A stretch of DNA of 7,459 bases from Chitinophagaceae bacterium UBA4407 (GTDB lineage Bacteria > Bacteroidota > Bacteroidia > Chitinophagales > Chitinophagaceae), in contig DGQT01000066.1 of NCBI GenBank assembly GCA_002390845.1, positions 1-7,459 on the forward strand, read 5' to 3'. The notes under the pieces were generated by a model. That model was not told where the DNA came from and searched no databases. It saw only the letters and a program-made list of their open reading frames with translations. This document shows, in pieces, positions 1 to 5,661 of the stretch (positions are counted from its first letter, which is position 1; each line of letters begins with the position of its first letter). The position numbers were made by a program, and so were the translations under genes.

Positions 1-47
1 AACGAAAGTTTCATTCATATTCCATTGCCTGGCTCAAAAAAAAGTAT
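1..47 (-). other. Downstream flank of gldD; possible start of a cut-off minus-strand gene
   Basis: This stretch follows the gldD stop codon. Read on the minus strand it opens with a run of eight T, but no GC-rich stem precedes the run, so I do not call a terminator. An ATG on the minus strand at 18-16, reading M-N-E-T-F-V to the window edge, could start the next gene; a second ATG, in another frame, lies at 14-12. Six codons are too few to identify or confirm a gene. Confidence 0.2.
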
Positions 48-644
48 TTATTTCCACTTAAAAGTATTGATAAGATGCTGCATATCTTTTACGAGAAAAT
101 CGTTTACGGGCCTTAACGAATCCTGGTTTGGGGCTGCATCGAAATACAATGCGCCGCGAAGAAAATGGTTTGTAGAATCGGTTAAAAAAAACTGATTGGC
201 TGTAGCTACATTGCCAGAGACTTTAAAGAACATGCCATGAACGCCATTGGTTGTGCTTAACAAGGAATCGTTGATATAAGTGGCTTTTACCGATTGTTTG
301 TTGGTTAAATTAAAGGCATCGTTTAACAGTTTTTCCAAAGTGTTTTTTCCAATCGCTTTGTAACTTATATAAATTCTTCCATTAAACTGAGGAAACTCTA
401 CGTTTATCCACCAGGGGTTTTCGGGAGTGCTATCGAAAAAACTACTGTCTCTTACTATTGTTGCATAGGTTGGGTATTCAAATGAGTAAGGAAAGTTTGG
501 TTGATTGAAAAGGGTATATTGTTTTTCGGGAAAATCTATTTTAAAATAGCCGGTGGGTTTTGAAACATAAGTGCTGTTGCAGGATAAAGTAAAAAAGCAG
601 ATTGAGAAAAATAAAATGAGTAACAAAAAATGTTGTTTATTCAC
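48..644 (-). CDS. gldD: GldD-like gliding motility lipoprotein
   Basis: Predicted 198-residue outer-envelope lipoprotein of the GldD family, which in Flavobacterium johnsoniae is required for gliding and is linked to type IX secretion; its biochemical role is unknown. Residues 1-21 form a hydrophobic signal peptide ending T-L-S before Cys22, a lipobox suited to signal peptidase II and lipidation. Just after it comes the family hallmark Y-V-S-K-P-T-G-Y-F-K-I-D-F-P (residues 26-39, resembling the PKPxGYxRIxxP pattern of GldD). No other domain is visible. The length is normal for the family. The start is GTG (644-642): an in-frame TAA lies upstream at 668-666, no ATG lies between, and starting here gives a complete signal peptide. 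It sits 28 bp after gldE and is probably co-transcribed with it. The identification rests on the N-terminal motif plus the gldE neighbour. Confidence 0.9.
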   Translation of the reverse strand: MNKQHFLLLILFFSICFFTLSCNSTYVSKPTGYFKIDFPEKQYTLFNQPNFPYSFEYPTYATIVRDSSFFDSTPENPWWINVEFPQFNGRIYISYKAIGKNTLEKLLNDAFNLTNKQSVKATYINDSLLSTTNGVHGMFFKVSGNVATANQFFLTDSTNHFLRGALYFDAAPNQDSLRPVNDFLVKDMQHLINTFKWK

Positions 645-672
645 GGTTAACAGTTGACGCTTGTTTTAAGTA

Positions 673-2025
673 TTATTCAGCAGGCTGCGGCTTAATGGTG
701 ATCTTAATTTTCTGCAGTCTGTTTTTTTCAAGTTCAAGAATGGTAAAATCGAAATCGCCCTGCGTAATTACCTGGTTTTGTTTTGGTATTTCGCCTGCAA
801 TCTCAAGTACCAGGCCGGCAAGTGAATCACTTTCTCCTTTTATGTTGTTGAAAGTATCTACGGGGAGTTCCATCATTTTGCAAATATCGTTAATGCCGGT
901 GCGACCTTCAAAGATGTAATTGTTATCATCGATCTTTTTAAAACCTGTTTCTTCATCATCAAATTCATCGCGTATATCGCCAATAATTTCCTCAAGAATG
1001 TCTTCCAGTGTTACGATGCCACTTGTTCCGCCAAACTCATCTACAACTATCGCAAAATGTATGCGTTTTAACTGAAAATCTTTAAGCAGGTCTTCAATAA
1101 GCTTGTATTCGTGAACGAAAAACGGTTGGCGCATTAATGTGTGCCAGTCAAAAGTGTCAGCACTGTCTAAATATGGTAATACGTCTTTTGTATGAATGAT
1201 GCCAATAACTTGATCAAGGTCGTCTTTATAAACGGGAAGTCTGCTGTAATGCAGTTCTTCAATTCTTTTTACCAGTTCGTTAAAACTAGTTTTGTGATCT
1301 ATGCCGCTTACATCTAACCGGGTTTTCATGATCTGCTTAACTGTAATATTGCTGAACTTTGCAATCCCTTTTATGATATCTTTTTCTTTTGCAGCATTTT
1401 CACTATCGCCCGGGTTGGTGATGTCAATAGCATCGTATATTTCTTCAATTCTGTACGAAGCACCGGACTTTCCTGTAAATCGTTTTTCCACTGCATCGGA
1501 GTATTTTATCAGCCAACCCCCAACCCTTTTAAAAAGATAATAAACACCTTCTGTAATAATGCCGAAATCTTTTGCAAAACGTATACTATTCTGGCGGGCA
1601 TATATTTTAGGCAATATTTGGCAAAACAAAACAAGAACAGCTATAACCAAAACCACTTTGATTAAGAATACCAGCCATTCGGCCTGAAAAGGAATTACTT
1701 TCGATAAACCAGCAAGAAGGGTATTAGCAATGATAATAATTGCAATATTAAAAAAGGTGTTTGCAACAAGCAGTGAAACGTGTAATATTTTGGGTTCTTC
1801 TAAAAGATCCACTACTCTTTTGTATGCAGGCTGAGGTTTGGTTTTTAGAAGGTTTATGTCTTTATTTGTAAGAGAAAAAAAAGCAACTTCTGAGCCTGTA
1901 ACCACAAAAGACAGCACCATTAATATCAACAGTAAAATAAGCATTATAGTACTGCTTTGCGGGTCGATAACCCCAAGGAAAAATAATTTAAAACAAATGT
2001 GTGGCAATGCCGTGACGGTTTCCAA
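673..2025 (-). CDS. gldE: GldE, CNNM/CorC-type membrane protein with CBS pair
   Basis: Predicted 450-residue inner-membrane protein of the CNNM/HlyC-CorC superfamily, in the position and order of gldE. The DUF21 (CNNM) transmembrane part covers about residues 25-140, with hydrophobic helices near 27-52, 84-107 and 116-138, and includes the S-G-S/T-G-S-E-V-A-F-F-S-L type segment at 42-52. A CBS pair follows at about 229-288 and 300-352; the second ends in the superfamily signature V-D-E-F-G-G-T-S-G-I-V-T-L-E-D-I (328-343). A CorC_HlyC C-terminal domain spans about 366-446. Relatives bind adenine nucleotides and Mg2+ and affect divalent-cation export; in Bacteroidota GldE supports gliding and overlaps functionally with GldD. 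The start appears to be TTG (2025-2023): no ATG occurs before an in-frame TAA at 2073-2071, and the next internal ATG (residue 28) would begin inside the first membrane helix. The N-terminal ~20 residues are therefore less certain than the rest. Confidence 0.92.
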   Translation of the reverse strand: METVTALPHICFKLFFLGVIDPQSSTIMLILLLILMVLSFVVTGSEVAFFSLTNKDINLLKTKPQPAYKRVVDLLEEPKILHVSLLVANTFFNIAIIIIANTLLAGLSKVIPFQAEWLVFLIKVVLVIAVLVLFCQILPKIYARQNSIRFAKDFGIITEGVYYLFKRVGGWLIKYSDAVEKRFTGKSGASYRIEEIYDAIDITNPGDSENAAKEKDIIKGIAKFSNITVKQIMKTRLDVSGIDHKTSFNELVKRIEELHYSRLPVYKDDLDQVIGIIHTKDVLPYLDSADTFDWHTLMRQPFFVHEYKLIEDLLKDFQLKRIHFAIVVDEFGGTSGIVTLEDILEEIIGDIRDEFDDEETGFKKIDDNNYIFEGRTGINDICKMMELPVDTFNNIKGESDSLAGLVLEIAGEIPKQNQVITQGDFDFTILELEKNRLQKIKITIKPQPAE

Positions 2026-2050
2026 ATGAAAAGTTTTTAGTTTAAAAGCT

Positions 2051-2093
2051 ATAATTATACTGGCACGCGGTTAAAGCGTGCCAGTATAATTAT
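2051..2093. terminator. Perfect 18-bp stem-loop between ssb and gldE
   Basis: Bases 2051-2068 and 2076-2093 are exact reverse complements (18 bp), separated by the 7-base loop GGTTAAA. The inner half of the stem (CTGGCACGC / GCGTGCCAG) is GC-rich and the outer half is AT-rich. Read on the minus strand, in the direction of ssb to gldE transcription, it is followed by AGCTTTTAAACTAAAAAC, which is T-rich but not a clean T tract. It could act as a terminator or attenuator that lowers read-through from ssb into gldE, or as an mRNA processing or stabilising element. The perfect symmetry also fits a dispersed hairpin repeat. Confidence 0.6.
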
Positions 2094-2111
2094 TAAGTAA
2101 TCCGTACTTAA

Positions 2112-2567
2112 TTAAAAAGGTAAACCTTCTGCAGGTTCATCTCCCAATGGTGGTAACTCGGGGCTGATAAATGAATCAGGTGTATCATGGCCTCCTGCAT
2201 CACCGGTATGTTGCATGCCACCTGCATTTCCGTCACTTCTTTTATCAAGCATAATCAGGTTGTCGCCTACAATTTCAGTTGCAAATTTCTTGTTACCATC
2301 TCTGTCATCCCAACTTCTGGTTCGTAACCTGCCTTCTACATAAATAAGGCTTCCTTTATGAAGGTATTTGTGTGCAAGCTCGGCCAACCCCCTCCACAAT
2401 ACTACTGTATGCCACTCTGTTTGTGAAATTAATTTTCCGGCCCTGTCTTTATAAGTTTCCGTTGTTGCCAGCGGAAACTTGGCTACAGCTATATTACCTT
2501 CGAGATATTGCACATCTGGATCTTTACCCAGATTACCGATCAGCATTACCCTGTTTACACCTCTCAT
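2112..2567 (-). CDS. ssb: Single-stranded DNA-binding protein SSB
   Basis: Predicted 151-residue SSB that coats single-stranded DNA as a tetramer in replication, recombination and repair. The N-terminal OB-fold domain spans about residues 1-107, opening with R-G-V-N-R-V-M-L-I-G-N-L-G-K-D-P and containing the conserved T-E-W-H-T-V-V-L-W and G-S-L-I-Y-V-E-G-R-L-R-T-R-S-W segments. A short Gly/Asp/Pro-rich flexible tail follows. The protein ends in an acidic, hydrophobic tip (…E-P-A-E-G-L-P-F), the docking peptide for repair and replication partners. The tail is on the short side. ATG start at 2567-2565, with an A/T-rich leader and no Shine-Dalgarno, as usual in Bacteroidota. It lies 78 bp downstream of mutY on the same strand; a nine-base A run (T run on the transcribed sense strand) sits in that gap at 2624-2632. 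Confidence 0.97.
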   Translation of the reverse strand: MRGVNRVMLIGNLGKDPDVQYLEGNIAVAKFPLATTETYKDRAGKLISQTEWHTVVLWRGLAELAHKYLHKGSLIYVEGRLRTRSWDDRDGNKKFATEIVGDNLIMLDKRSDGNAGGMQHTGDAGGHDTPDSFISPELPPLGDEPAEGLPF

Positions 2568-2645
2568 ACAAGTAATTTTTATTCACCTTAAAAAATATTT
2601 CTTCAATTGTTTTCTAAAATTATAAAAAAAAACCGGTGAAACATG

Positions 2646-3737
2646 TTATACAAACTTAAAAAAGAGCGGCTTGTTTTTTTTAATTTTTTGGTAGTCATTT
2701 ATAAAACCTGGAAAAGGCAACAGTTTTACTGCCTTTTGCCCCAACCATTGAATTTGATCGCCCTTTAAAGTTTGTGGAATTGATTCCAGAATTATATGTA
2801 TAAAATAACCATTTATGTGCTGATGAGTTAACTTTTGCGGCTGCGCTGCAGCCAGTTGCTCAATTTTAAAATCCTGAATACCAGTTTGATTTTTTAAAAA
2901 ATCATTGATTGATTCATAGCTCCATAATGGATTAGCCGCTGTTTCAACCAAATAATATTCAAAAAGATTTTGCCAGATATCTTTTGTAATTCTTTTGCGT
3001 ACAAACACTTTGCCCCTTGCTTCAAAAACAAAGTATGTAAACCATCTTGTTTTCTTTTGCATCAGTTTTTCCTTTACAGGTAAAACATTTACACTTGCTT
3101 TTTTAAATGCACTGCATATTTTGTTAAGCGGGCATTGCGTACACAGCGGCAAGGCAGGCCTACAAACTGTGGCGCCAAAATCCATAATACCCTGGTTAAA
3201 CAAACCTGGCTTTTCTTTATCAAGCACATTGGCGGCAAGTTCACTGAATATTTTTTTTCCTTCATTGCTGTCAACAGGTGTGGCATTACCATAGACTCTT
3301 GATAAAACCCTGAAAACATTGCCATCAACTACTGCATAAGGAAGATCGAAACAAAACGATGCAATGGCAGCGGCAGTATAAGTTCCTACACCTTTTAATG
3401 CCAGTATATCCTCGTACTTATCGGGGAAAATACCACCGTATTCCTTAACAATAAATCTTGCCGTGTATAAAAGATTTTTACACCGTGTATAATAACCAAG
3501 TCCCTCCCACAATTTAAAAACTGCGTCATCTTTCGCTTTTGCCAAAAGCTCAATGGTAGGATATTTTTTCAAAAATTTCTCATAATATGCCCATCCCTGA
3601 TCTACACGGGTTTGTTGCAATATGATCTCGCTCAGCCACACTTTATACGGATCTTTTACACCCTTCCATGGCATCTGCCGTTTGTTTACATTGGTATGCC
3701 ATTGCAACAAAAGCGCGGTAAAATTTTTATAGTTCAT
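2646..3737 (-). CDS. mutY: A/G-specific adenine glycosylase MutY
   Basis: Predicted 363-residue base-excision repair enzyme that removes adenine mispaired with 8-oxoguanine. The catalytic domain covers about residues 1-210. Glu37 in S-E-I-I-L-Q-Q-T-R-V is the catalytic acid; the helix-hairpin-helix G-V-G-T-Y-T-A-A-A-I is at 116-125; Asp138 in V-V-D-G-N-V-F-R-V is the second catalytic residue. The [4Fe-4S] ligands Cys192, Cys199, Cys202 and Cys208 follow C-x6-C-x2-C-x5-C. All these positions match E. coli MutY numbering as I recall it. The C-terminal part (about 230-350) is the NUDIX-like domain that reads the 8-oxoG strand, with the H-Q-H-I-N-G-Y-F-I-H-I segment. Length is normal and nothing key is missing. 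ATG start at 3737-3735. It is the first gene of the minus-strand series and is divergent from the HU gene. Confidence 0.97.
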   Translation of the reverse strand: MNYKNFTALLLQWHTNVNKRQMPWKGVKDPYKVWLSEIILQQTRVDQGWAYYEKFLKKYPTIELLAKAKDDAVFKLWEGLGYYTRCKNLLYTARFIVKEYGGIFPDKYEDILALKGVGTYTAAAIASFCFDLPYAVVDGNVFRVLSRVYGNATPVDSNEGKKIFSELAANVLDKEKPGLFNQGIMDFGATVCRPALPLCTQCPLNKICSAFKKASVNVLPVKEKLMQKKTRWFTYFVFEARGKVFVRKRITKDIWQNLFEYYLVETAANPLWSYESINDFLKNQTGIQDFKIEQLAAAQPQKLTHQHINGYFIHIILESIPQTLKGDQIQWLGQKAVKLLPFPGFINDYQKIKKNKPLFFKFV

Positions 3738-3783
3738 GCTAAGACTTAAATTGTTCTAATATCAAACTGCATCAATCCTTTAA

Positions 3784-3802
3784 GCTAATATATTTTATTA
3801 GC
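3784..3802. repeat. Small perfect hairpin upstream of mutY
   Basis: GCTAATA (3784-3790) and TATTAGC (3796-3802) are exact reverse complements around the loop TATTT. It lies about 45 bp upstream of the mutY start, in a position suited to a 5' leader structure or an operator, and just outside the larger repeat. With only 7 mostly A/T pairs, chance is a real alternative. Confidence 0.3.
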
Positions 3803-3812
3803 CGGGCAATAT

Positions 3813-3996
3813 AACCAATGGCATCGCCTGTTGTGTCACTCACTTGTACGTTTAGAACTTGAAGCAGCAGTTCCAAAGTTCACGGCTTCACAAGTTCGCA
3901 AACTTGTTACAGGCAAAGAACGTGCGAACCTTTGGAATCTGTGAACCACAGTTCAAAAATGTTCCATTAGCTCAAGTGTGCGACGCAACCAATGCC
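3813..3996. repeat. MITE/REP-like palindromic repeat, copy A
   Basis: This non-coding element of about 180 bp has imperfect terminal inverted repeats. The left end reads CGCCTGTTGTGTCACTCACTTG (3825-3846); the right end, reverse-complemented, reads GGTTGCGTCGCACACTTG (3990-3973). Inside are nested inverted repeats: GAACT/AGTTC (3855-3859, 3869-3873), TTCCAAAG/CTTTGGAA (3871-3878, 3930-3937), a perfect central hairpin ACAAGTT-CGCA-AACTTGT (3890-3907) and CTGTG-AAC-CACAG (3939-3951). The 8-mer AACCAATG occurs directly repeated at 3813-3820 and 3987-3994, hugging the ends, which could be a target-site duplication, although its first bases may belong to the terminal repeat. A second family member lies at the right edge of the window. 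No transposase is present, so any movement would need an enzyme supplied from elsewhere. Confidence 0.7.
3890..3907. repeat. Central hairpin of repeat copy A
   Basis: ACAAGTT (3890-3896) and AACTTGT (3901-3907) are exact reverse complements around CGCA. The arm is extended outward by TTCCAAAG/CTTTGGAA (3871-3878 with 3930-3937) and by GTTCACG pairing with CGTG-CG-AAC with a two-base bulge, so 3871-3937 can fold as one long interrupted cruciform or RNA stem. Confidence 0.6.
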
Positions 3997-4107
3997 CAGG
4001 CAAGAGATATAGCTTGGCTTAAAAATGCCTTTTTTTTGGCAGCAAACCGTATTTGCACAGTTAATATATTGCTTATCAAAGAAAACATTTTAAAAAAGAG
4101 AAATTTC

Positions 4108-4139
4108 TTTCATTTAGACGAGCTTTTGTTTTACTTTAG
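4108..4139 (+). promoter_or_regulatory. Candidate Bacteroidota-type promoter for the HU operon
   Basis: TTTC at 4108-4111 and TACTTTAG at 4132-4139 sit 20 bases apart and resemble the Bacteroidota primary-sigma pattern TTTG / TAnnTTTG, each with one mismatch. The predicted transcript would start a few bases after 4139 and leave a leader of roughly 25-30 bases before the HU ATG at 4175. The match is weak and this A/T-rich DNA gives many chance hits. Confidence 0.3.
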
Positions 4140-4174
4140 ATATTCGAAAATAATAACCATCTAAACAAGCCCGT

Positions 4175-4465
4175 ATGAGAAAATCTGATCTTATTAATAA
4201 CATCTCCGAAAAAACGGGCATTCCCAAAGTGGACGTGCTTGTTGCAGTAGAAACCCTGATTAAAGAAATTAAGGAGAATATTTCTAAAGGTGAAAATATT
4301 TACATCCGTGGTTTTGGAAGTTTTATTACAAAGAAAAGGGCTGCTAAAATAGGCAGGAACATTAAGAAAAATGTGGCTGTGCATATACCCGAACATTTTA
4401 TCCCGGCATTTAAGCCTTCTAAAGAATTTGTAAATGAAGTGAAGCAAATGAATAATACACAATAG
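4175..4465 (+). CDS. HU/IHF-family DNA-binding protein
   Basis: Predicted 96-residue histone-like protein that dimerises and bends DNA to shape the nucleoid. It has the family layout: an N-terminal helical dimerisation part (M-R-K-S-D-L-I-N-N-I-S-E-K-T-G-I-P, residues 1-17, then an amphipathic helix to about 40), the I-Y-I-R-G-F-G-S-F turn (43-51), the DNA-grasping arm starting K-K-R-A-A-K-I-G-R-N-I (53-63) and the C-terminal P-A-F-K-P-S-K-E-F-V helix (77-86). The arm reads G-R-N-I-K-K-N-V in place of the usual GRNPxTG, so the tip Pro that intercalates DNA in typical HU is replaced by Ile. This is seen, but its effect on bending is not known. Length is normal. ATG start, no Shine-Dalgarno. 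It is the first gene of the plus-strand series, 24 bp before the TPR gene. HU and IHF subtypes cannot be separated by eye. Confidence 0.95.
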   Translation: MRKSDLINNISEKTGIPKVDVLVAVETLIKEIKENISKGENIYIRGFGSFITKKRAAKIGRNIKKNVAVHIPEHFIPAFKPSKEFVNEVKQMNNTQ

Positions 4466-4489
4466 ATTTGCTGCTTAATTAAATCATTT

Positions 4490-5329
4490 GTGAAAAAACA
4501 GCAGATCATTCTTTTGTCTGGCGGAATTGTATTAACCGCACTTTTATTTTTCCTTGGAAATACTGTGCCTCCTGCTACTACTACACCAATGCAGGAACCC
4601 GGAAATAAAGCCACTGTAATAACAACTGCTTCCTTGCTTGATTCCGCAAAGAAAAATCTTACCGACAATCAATCGTCTCACCTAACCCAGTTAGAGAATA
4701 GCGTTGTGCGTGGTAATGTAAAAGATCAAAAGATTGGCATTTATAACCAATTAGGCCACTATTGGCAGGATAGCCTTGGGCATCCTGAAATTGCTGCTTA
4801 TTATTTTGGTGAAGAAGCTAAGTTGGAGAATTCAGAAAAAAACCTCAATTTCGCTGCCCGTTTGCTTTTAACACAGCTTATGGCAGAAACCAATCCGGCA
4901 ATGCAATTTTGGCTTGGAACAAACGCAAAAGCTCTTTTTGACCAGTCATTGCAAATTAACCCGAGTAGCGATTCGGTTAAAATAGAAATTGGGGCTTGTT
5001 ACCTTTTCGGAAATATTTCCAGCACACCAATGGAAGGTATTTTGAAAATAATGGAGGTTGCAAACAGAGATTCTGCCAATATGTACGCACAACTAATGCT
5101 GGGATTGGGAGGTATTAAAAGCGGGCAGTACGATAAGGCAATAGAAAGGCTTGAAACAGTTATAAAAAATGAACCTGGCAACCTTCAGGCTATTTTTAAC
5201 CTGGCAGAAACGTTTGAAAGGAAAGGAGATAAAGCTTCTGCAATAATTTGGTATAAGAAGGCGCAGGAGCTAATAAATATTCCTGAAGCAAAGCAGGAAA
5301 TTGAACAAAGAATACAATCATTGCAATAA
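4490..5329 (+). CDS. Membrane-anchored tetratricopeptide repeat protein
   Basis: Predicted 279-residue protein with no enzymatic motif. Residues 6-24 form one hydrophobic helix after a short K-K-rich start, which suits an inner-membrane anchor or uncleaved signal with the rest in the periplasm. A Pro/Thr-rich linker follows (about 25-45), then helical repeats. The clearest TPR units are about residues 196-230 (A-Q-L-M-L-G-L-G-G-I-K-S-G-Q-Y-D-K-A-I-E-R-L) and 231-263 (A-I-F-N-L-A-E-T-F-E-R-K-G-D-K-A-S-A-I-I-W-Y). Weaker ones lie near 82-115 and 146-180. TPR arrays usually bind partner proteins; the partner is unknown. The start is GTG (4490-4492): it gives the full membrane helix, whereas the next ATG, near residue 34, would delete it. 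It lies 24 bp after HU and 35 bp before the 31-residue gene, so probably in one operon. Confidence 0.87.
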   Translation: MKKQQIILLSGGIVLTALLFFLGNTVPPATTTPMQEPGNKATVITTASLLDSAKKNLTDNQSSHLTQLENSVVRGNVKDQKIGIYNQLGHYWQDSLGHPEIAAYYFGEEAKLENSEKNLNFAARLLLTQLMAETNPAMQFWLGTNAKALFDQSLQINPSSDSVKIEIGACYLFGNISSTPMEGILKIMEVANRDSANMYAQLMLGLGGIKSGQYDKAIERLETVIKNEPGNLQAIFNLAETFERKGDKASAIIWYKKAQELINIPEAKQEIEQRIQSLQ

Positions 5330-5364
5330 ACAGATTTAATTCATTAACCTAAAATTATCAGATT

Positions 5365-5460
5365 ATGCCTTGTGGCAAAAAAAGAAAAAGACATAAGATC
5401 GCTACGCACAAACGCAAAAAGAGATTGAGAAAAAACCGTCATAAAAAGAAGAATAAATAG
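5365..5460 (+). CDS. 31-residue Lys/Arg-rich COX24/AURKAIP1-type protein (putative small ribosomal protein)
   Basis: ATG at 5365 reads 31 codons to TAG at 5458-5460. The product begins M-P-C-G-K-K-R-K-R-H-K and ends N-R-H-K-K-K-N-K. Eighteen of 31 residues are Lys or Arg, three are His and none is acidic, which is the composition of an rRNA-binding peptide. The K-R-K-R-H-K…H-K-R-K-K-R-L-R-K-N-R spacing matches the COX24/AURKAIP1 C-terminal motif found in mitochondrial ribosomal protein mS38 and, as I recall, in the mycobacterial small-subunit protein bS22; tiny Bacteroidota proteins of this type are known from genome annotation. It therefore probably sits on the 30S subunit near the decoding region. 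That location is inference from the family. It lies 35 bp after the TPR gene and 201 bp before rng. It is easily missed by gene finders because of its size. The coding reality is well supported by family resemblance and position. Confidence 0.85.
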   Translation: MPCGKKRKRHKIATHKRKKRLRKNRHKKKNK

Positions 5461-5474
5461 TTTTATTTTCTTTA

Positions 5475-5597
5475 ATGATGAATGCCGGTAGCTTTAACGT
5501 TACCGGCATTGATTACTTACACGAACTGCCATACCTTATTCTGCAAGCAACTTTTACCTTTCTTTTCCTGTTACTGGCAGTACTGTGTGTTGATTGA
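5475..5597 (+). CDS. Possible 40-residue membrane microprotein (doubtful)
   Basis: ATG-ATG at 5475-5480 opens a 40-codon frame ending with TGA at 5595-5597. The second half, Y-L-I-L-Q-A-T-F-T-F-L-F-L-L-L-A-V-L-C-V-D, is one hydrophobic stretch long enough to cross a membrane. It lies between the basic-protein gene and rng and overlaps the 5481-5510 hairpin. I do not recognise it. T-rich leader DNA often encodes Leu/Phe runs by chance, and the first third has no notable features, so this may not be a gene. Confidence 0.2.
   Translation: MMNAGSFNVTGIDYLHELPYLILQATFTFLFLLLAVLCVD
5481..5510 (+). terminator. Stem-loop after the 31-residue gene, in the rng leader
   Basis: AATGCCGGTA (5481-5490) and TACCGGCATT (5501-5510) are exact reverse complements around the 10-base loop GCTTTAACGT, whose outer bases can add a G-U and a C-G pair. 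No T tract follows (GATTACTTAC), so it is not a classic rho-independent terminator. It may be an attenuator, an mRNA 3'-end stabiliser, or an RNase processing structure ahead of rng. Confidence 0.5.
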
Positions 5598-5661
5598 AAT
5601 TGTGTGAAATAAATCTATATGTGTTGTATGTACAATGTGTATAGAACTAAAAGTTGCATTT

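Larger units (their letters stand above)
3738..4174. other. Divergent mutY/HU intergenic region
   Basis: This 437-bp gap separates the divergently transcribed mutY and HU genes and must hold promoters for both. Near mutY there is a perfect 7-bp inverted repeat, GCTAATA at 3784-3790 and TATTAGC at 3796-3802, with a 5-base loop. Bases 3813-3996 hold the palindromic repeat annotated separately. Bases 3997-4107 show only A/T-rich sequence and a weak 4-bp hairpin with an all-T loop (4026-4041). Bases 4108-4174 form the likely HU promoter and leader. I see no believable gene: a 101-codon plus-strand frame (3859-4164) is mostly a translation of the repeat and of A/T-rich leader sequence. Confidence 0.7.

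Noticed and set aside
695..2029. Plus-strand open frames opposite gldE
   Set aside because: They are antisense shadows of a well-supported 450-codon gene with clear DUF21, CBS and CorC domains.
2582..2640. TTCACC…GGTGAA inverted repeat with a nine-base A run between mutY and ssb, as a mutY terminator
   Set aside because: Only six pairs separated by 47 bases, with the homopolymer inside the loop instead of after the stem. The T run on the minus strand is real, but no stable stem precedes it.
3089..3328. Second minus-strand frame inside mutY, with Cys-rich text
   Set aside because: It is a frame-shifted reading of the MutY iron-sulfur region; the MutY frame is intact with all catalytic and cluster residues, so there is no frameshift.
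3813..3996. CRISPR array or tRNA/ncRNA gene in the repeat region
   Set aside because: There are no regularly spaced direct repeats, and no cloverleaf or TψC-like GTTCGANNC motif with matching acceptor arms. The structure is inverted-repeat based.
3859..4164. 101-codon plus-strand open frame upstream of HU
   Set aside because: Its first half translates the palindromic repeat (the terminal GTGCGACGCAAC appears as V-C-D-A-T-N) and the rest is A/T-rich promoter DNA. It has no domain and is probably a repeat-derived artefact that could recur as a false hypothetical protein in this genome.
4136..4668. Minus-strand open frames opposite HU and the TPR gene start
   Set aside because: Antisense shadows; the plus-strand HU frame is a full family match.
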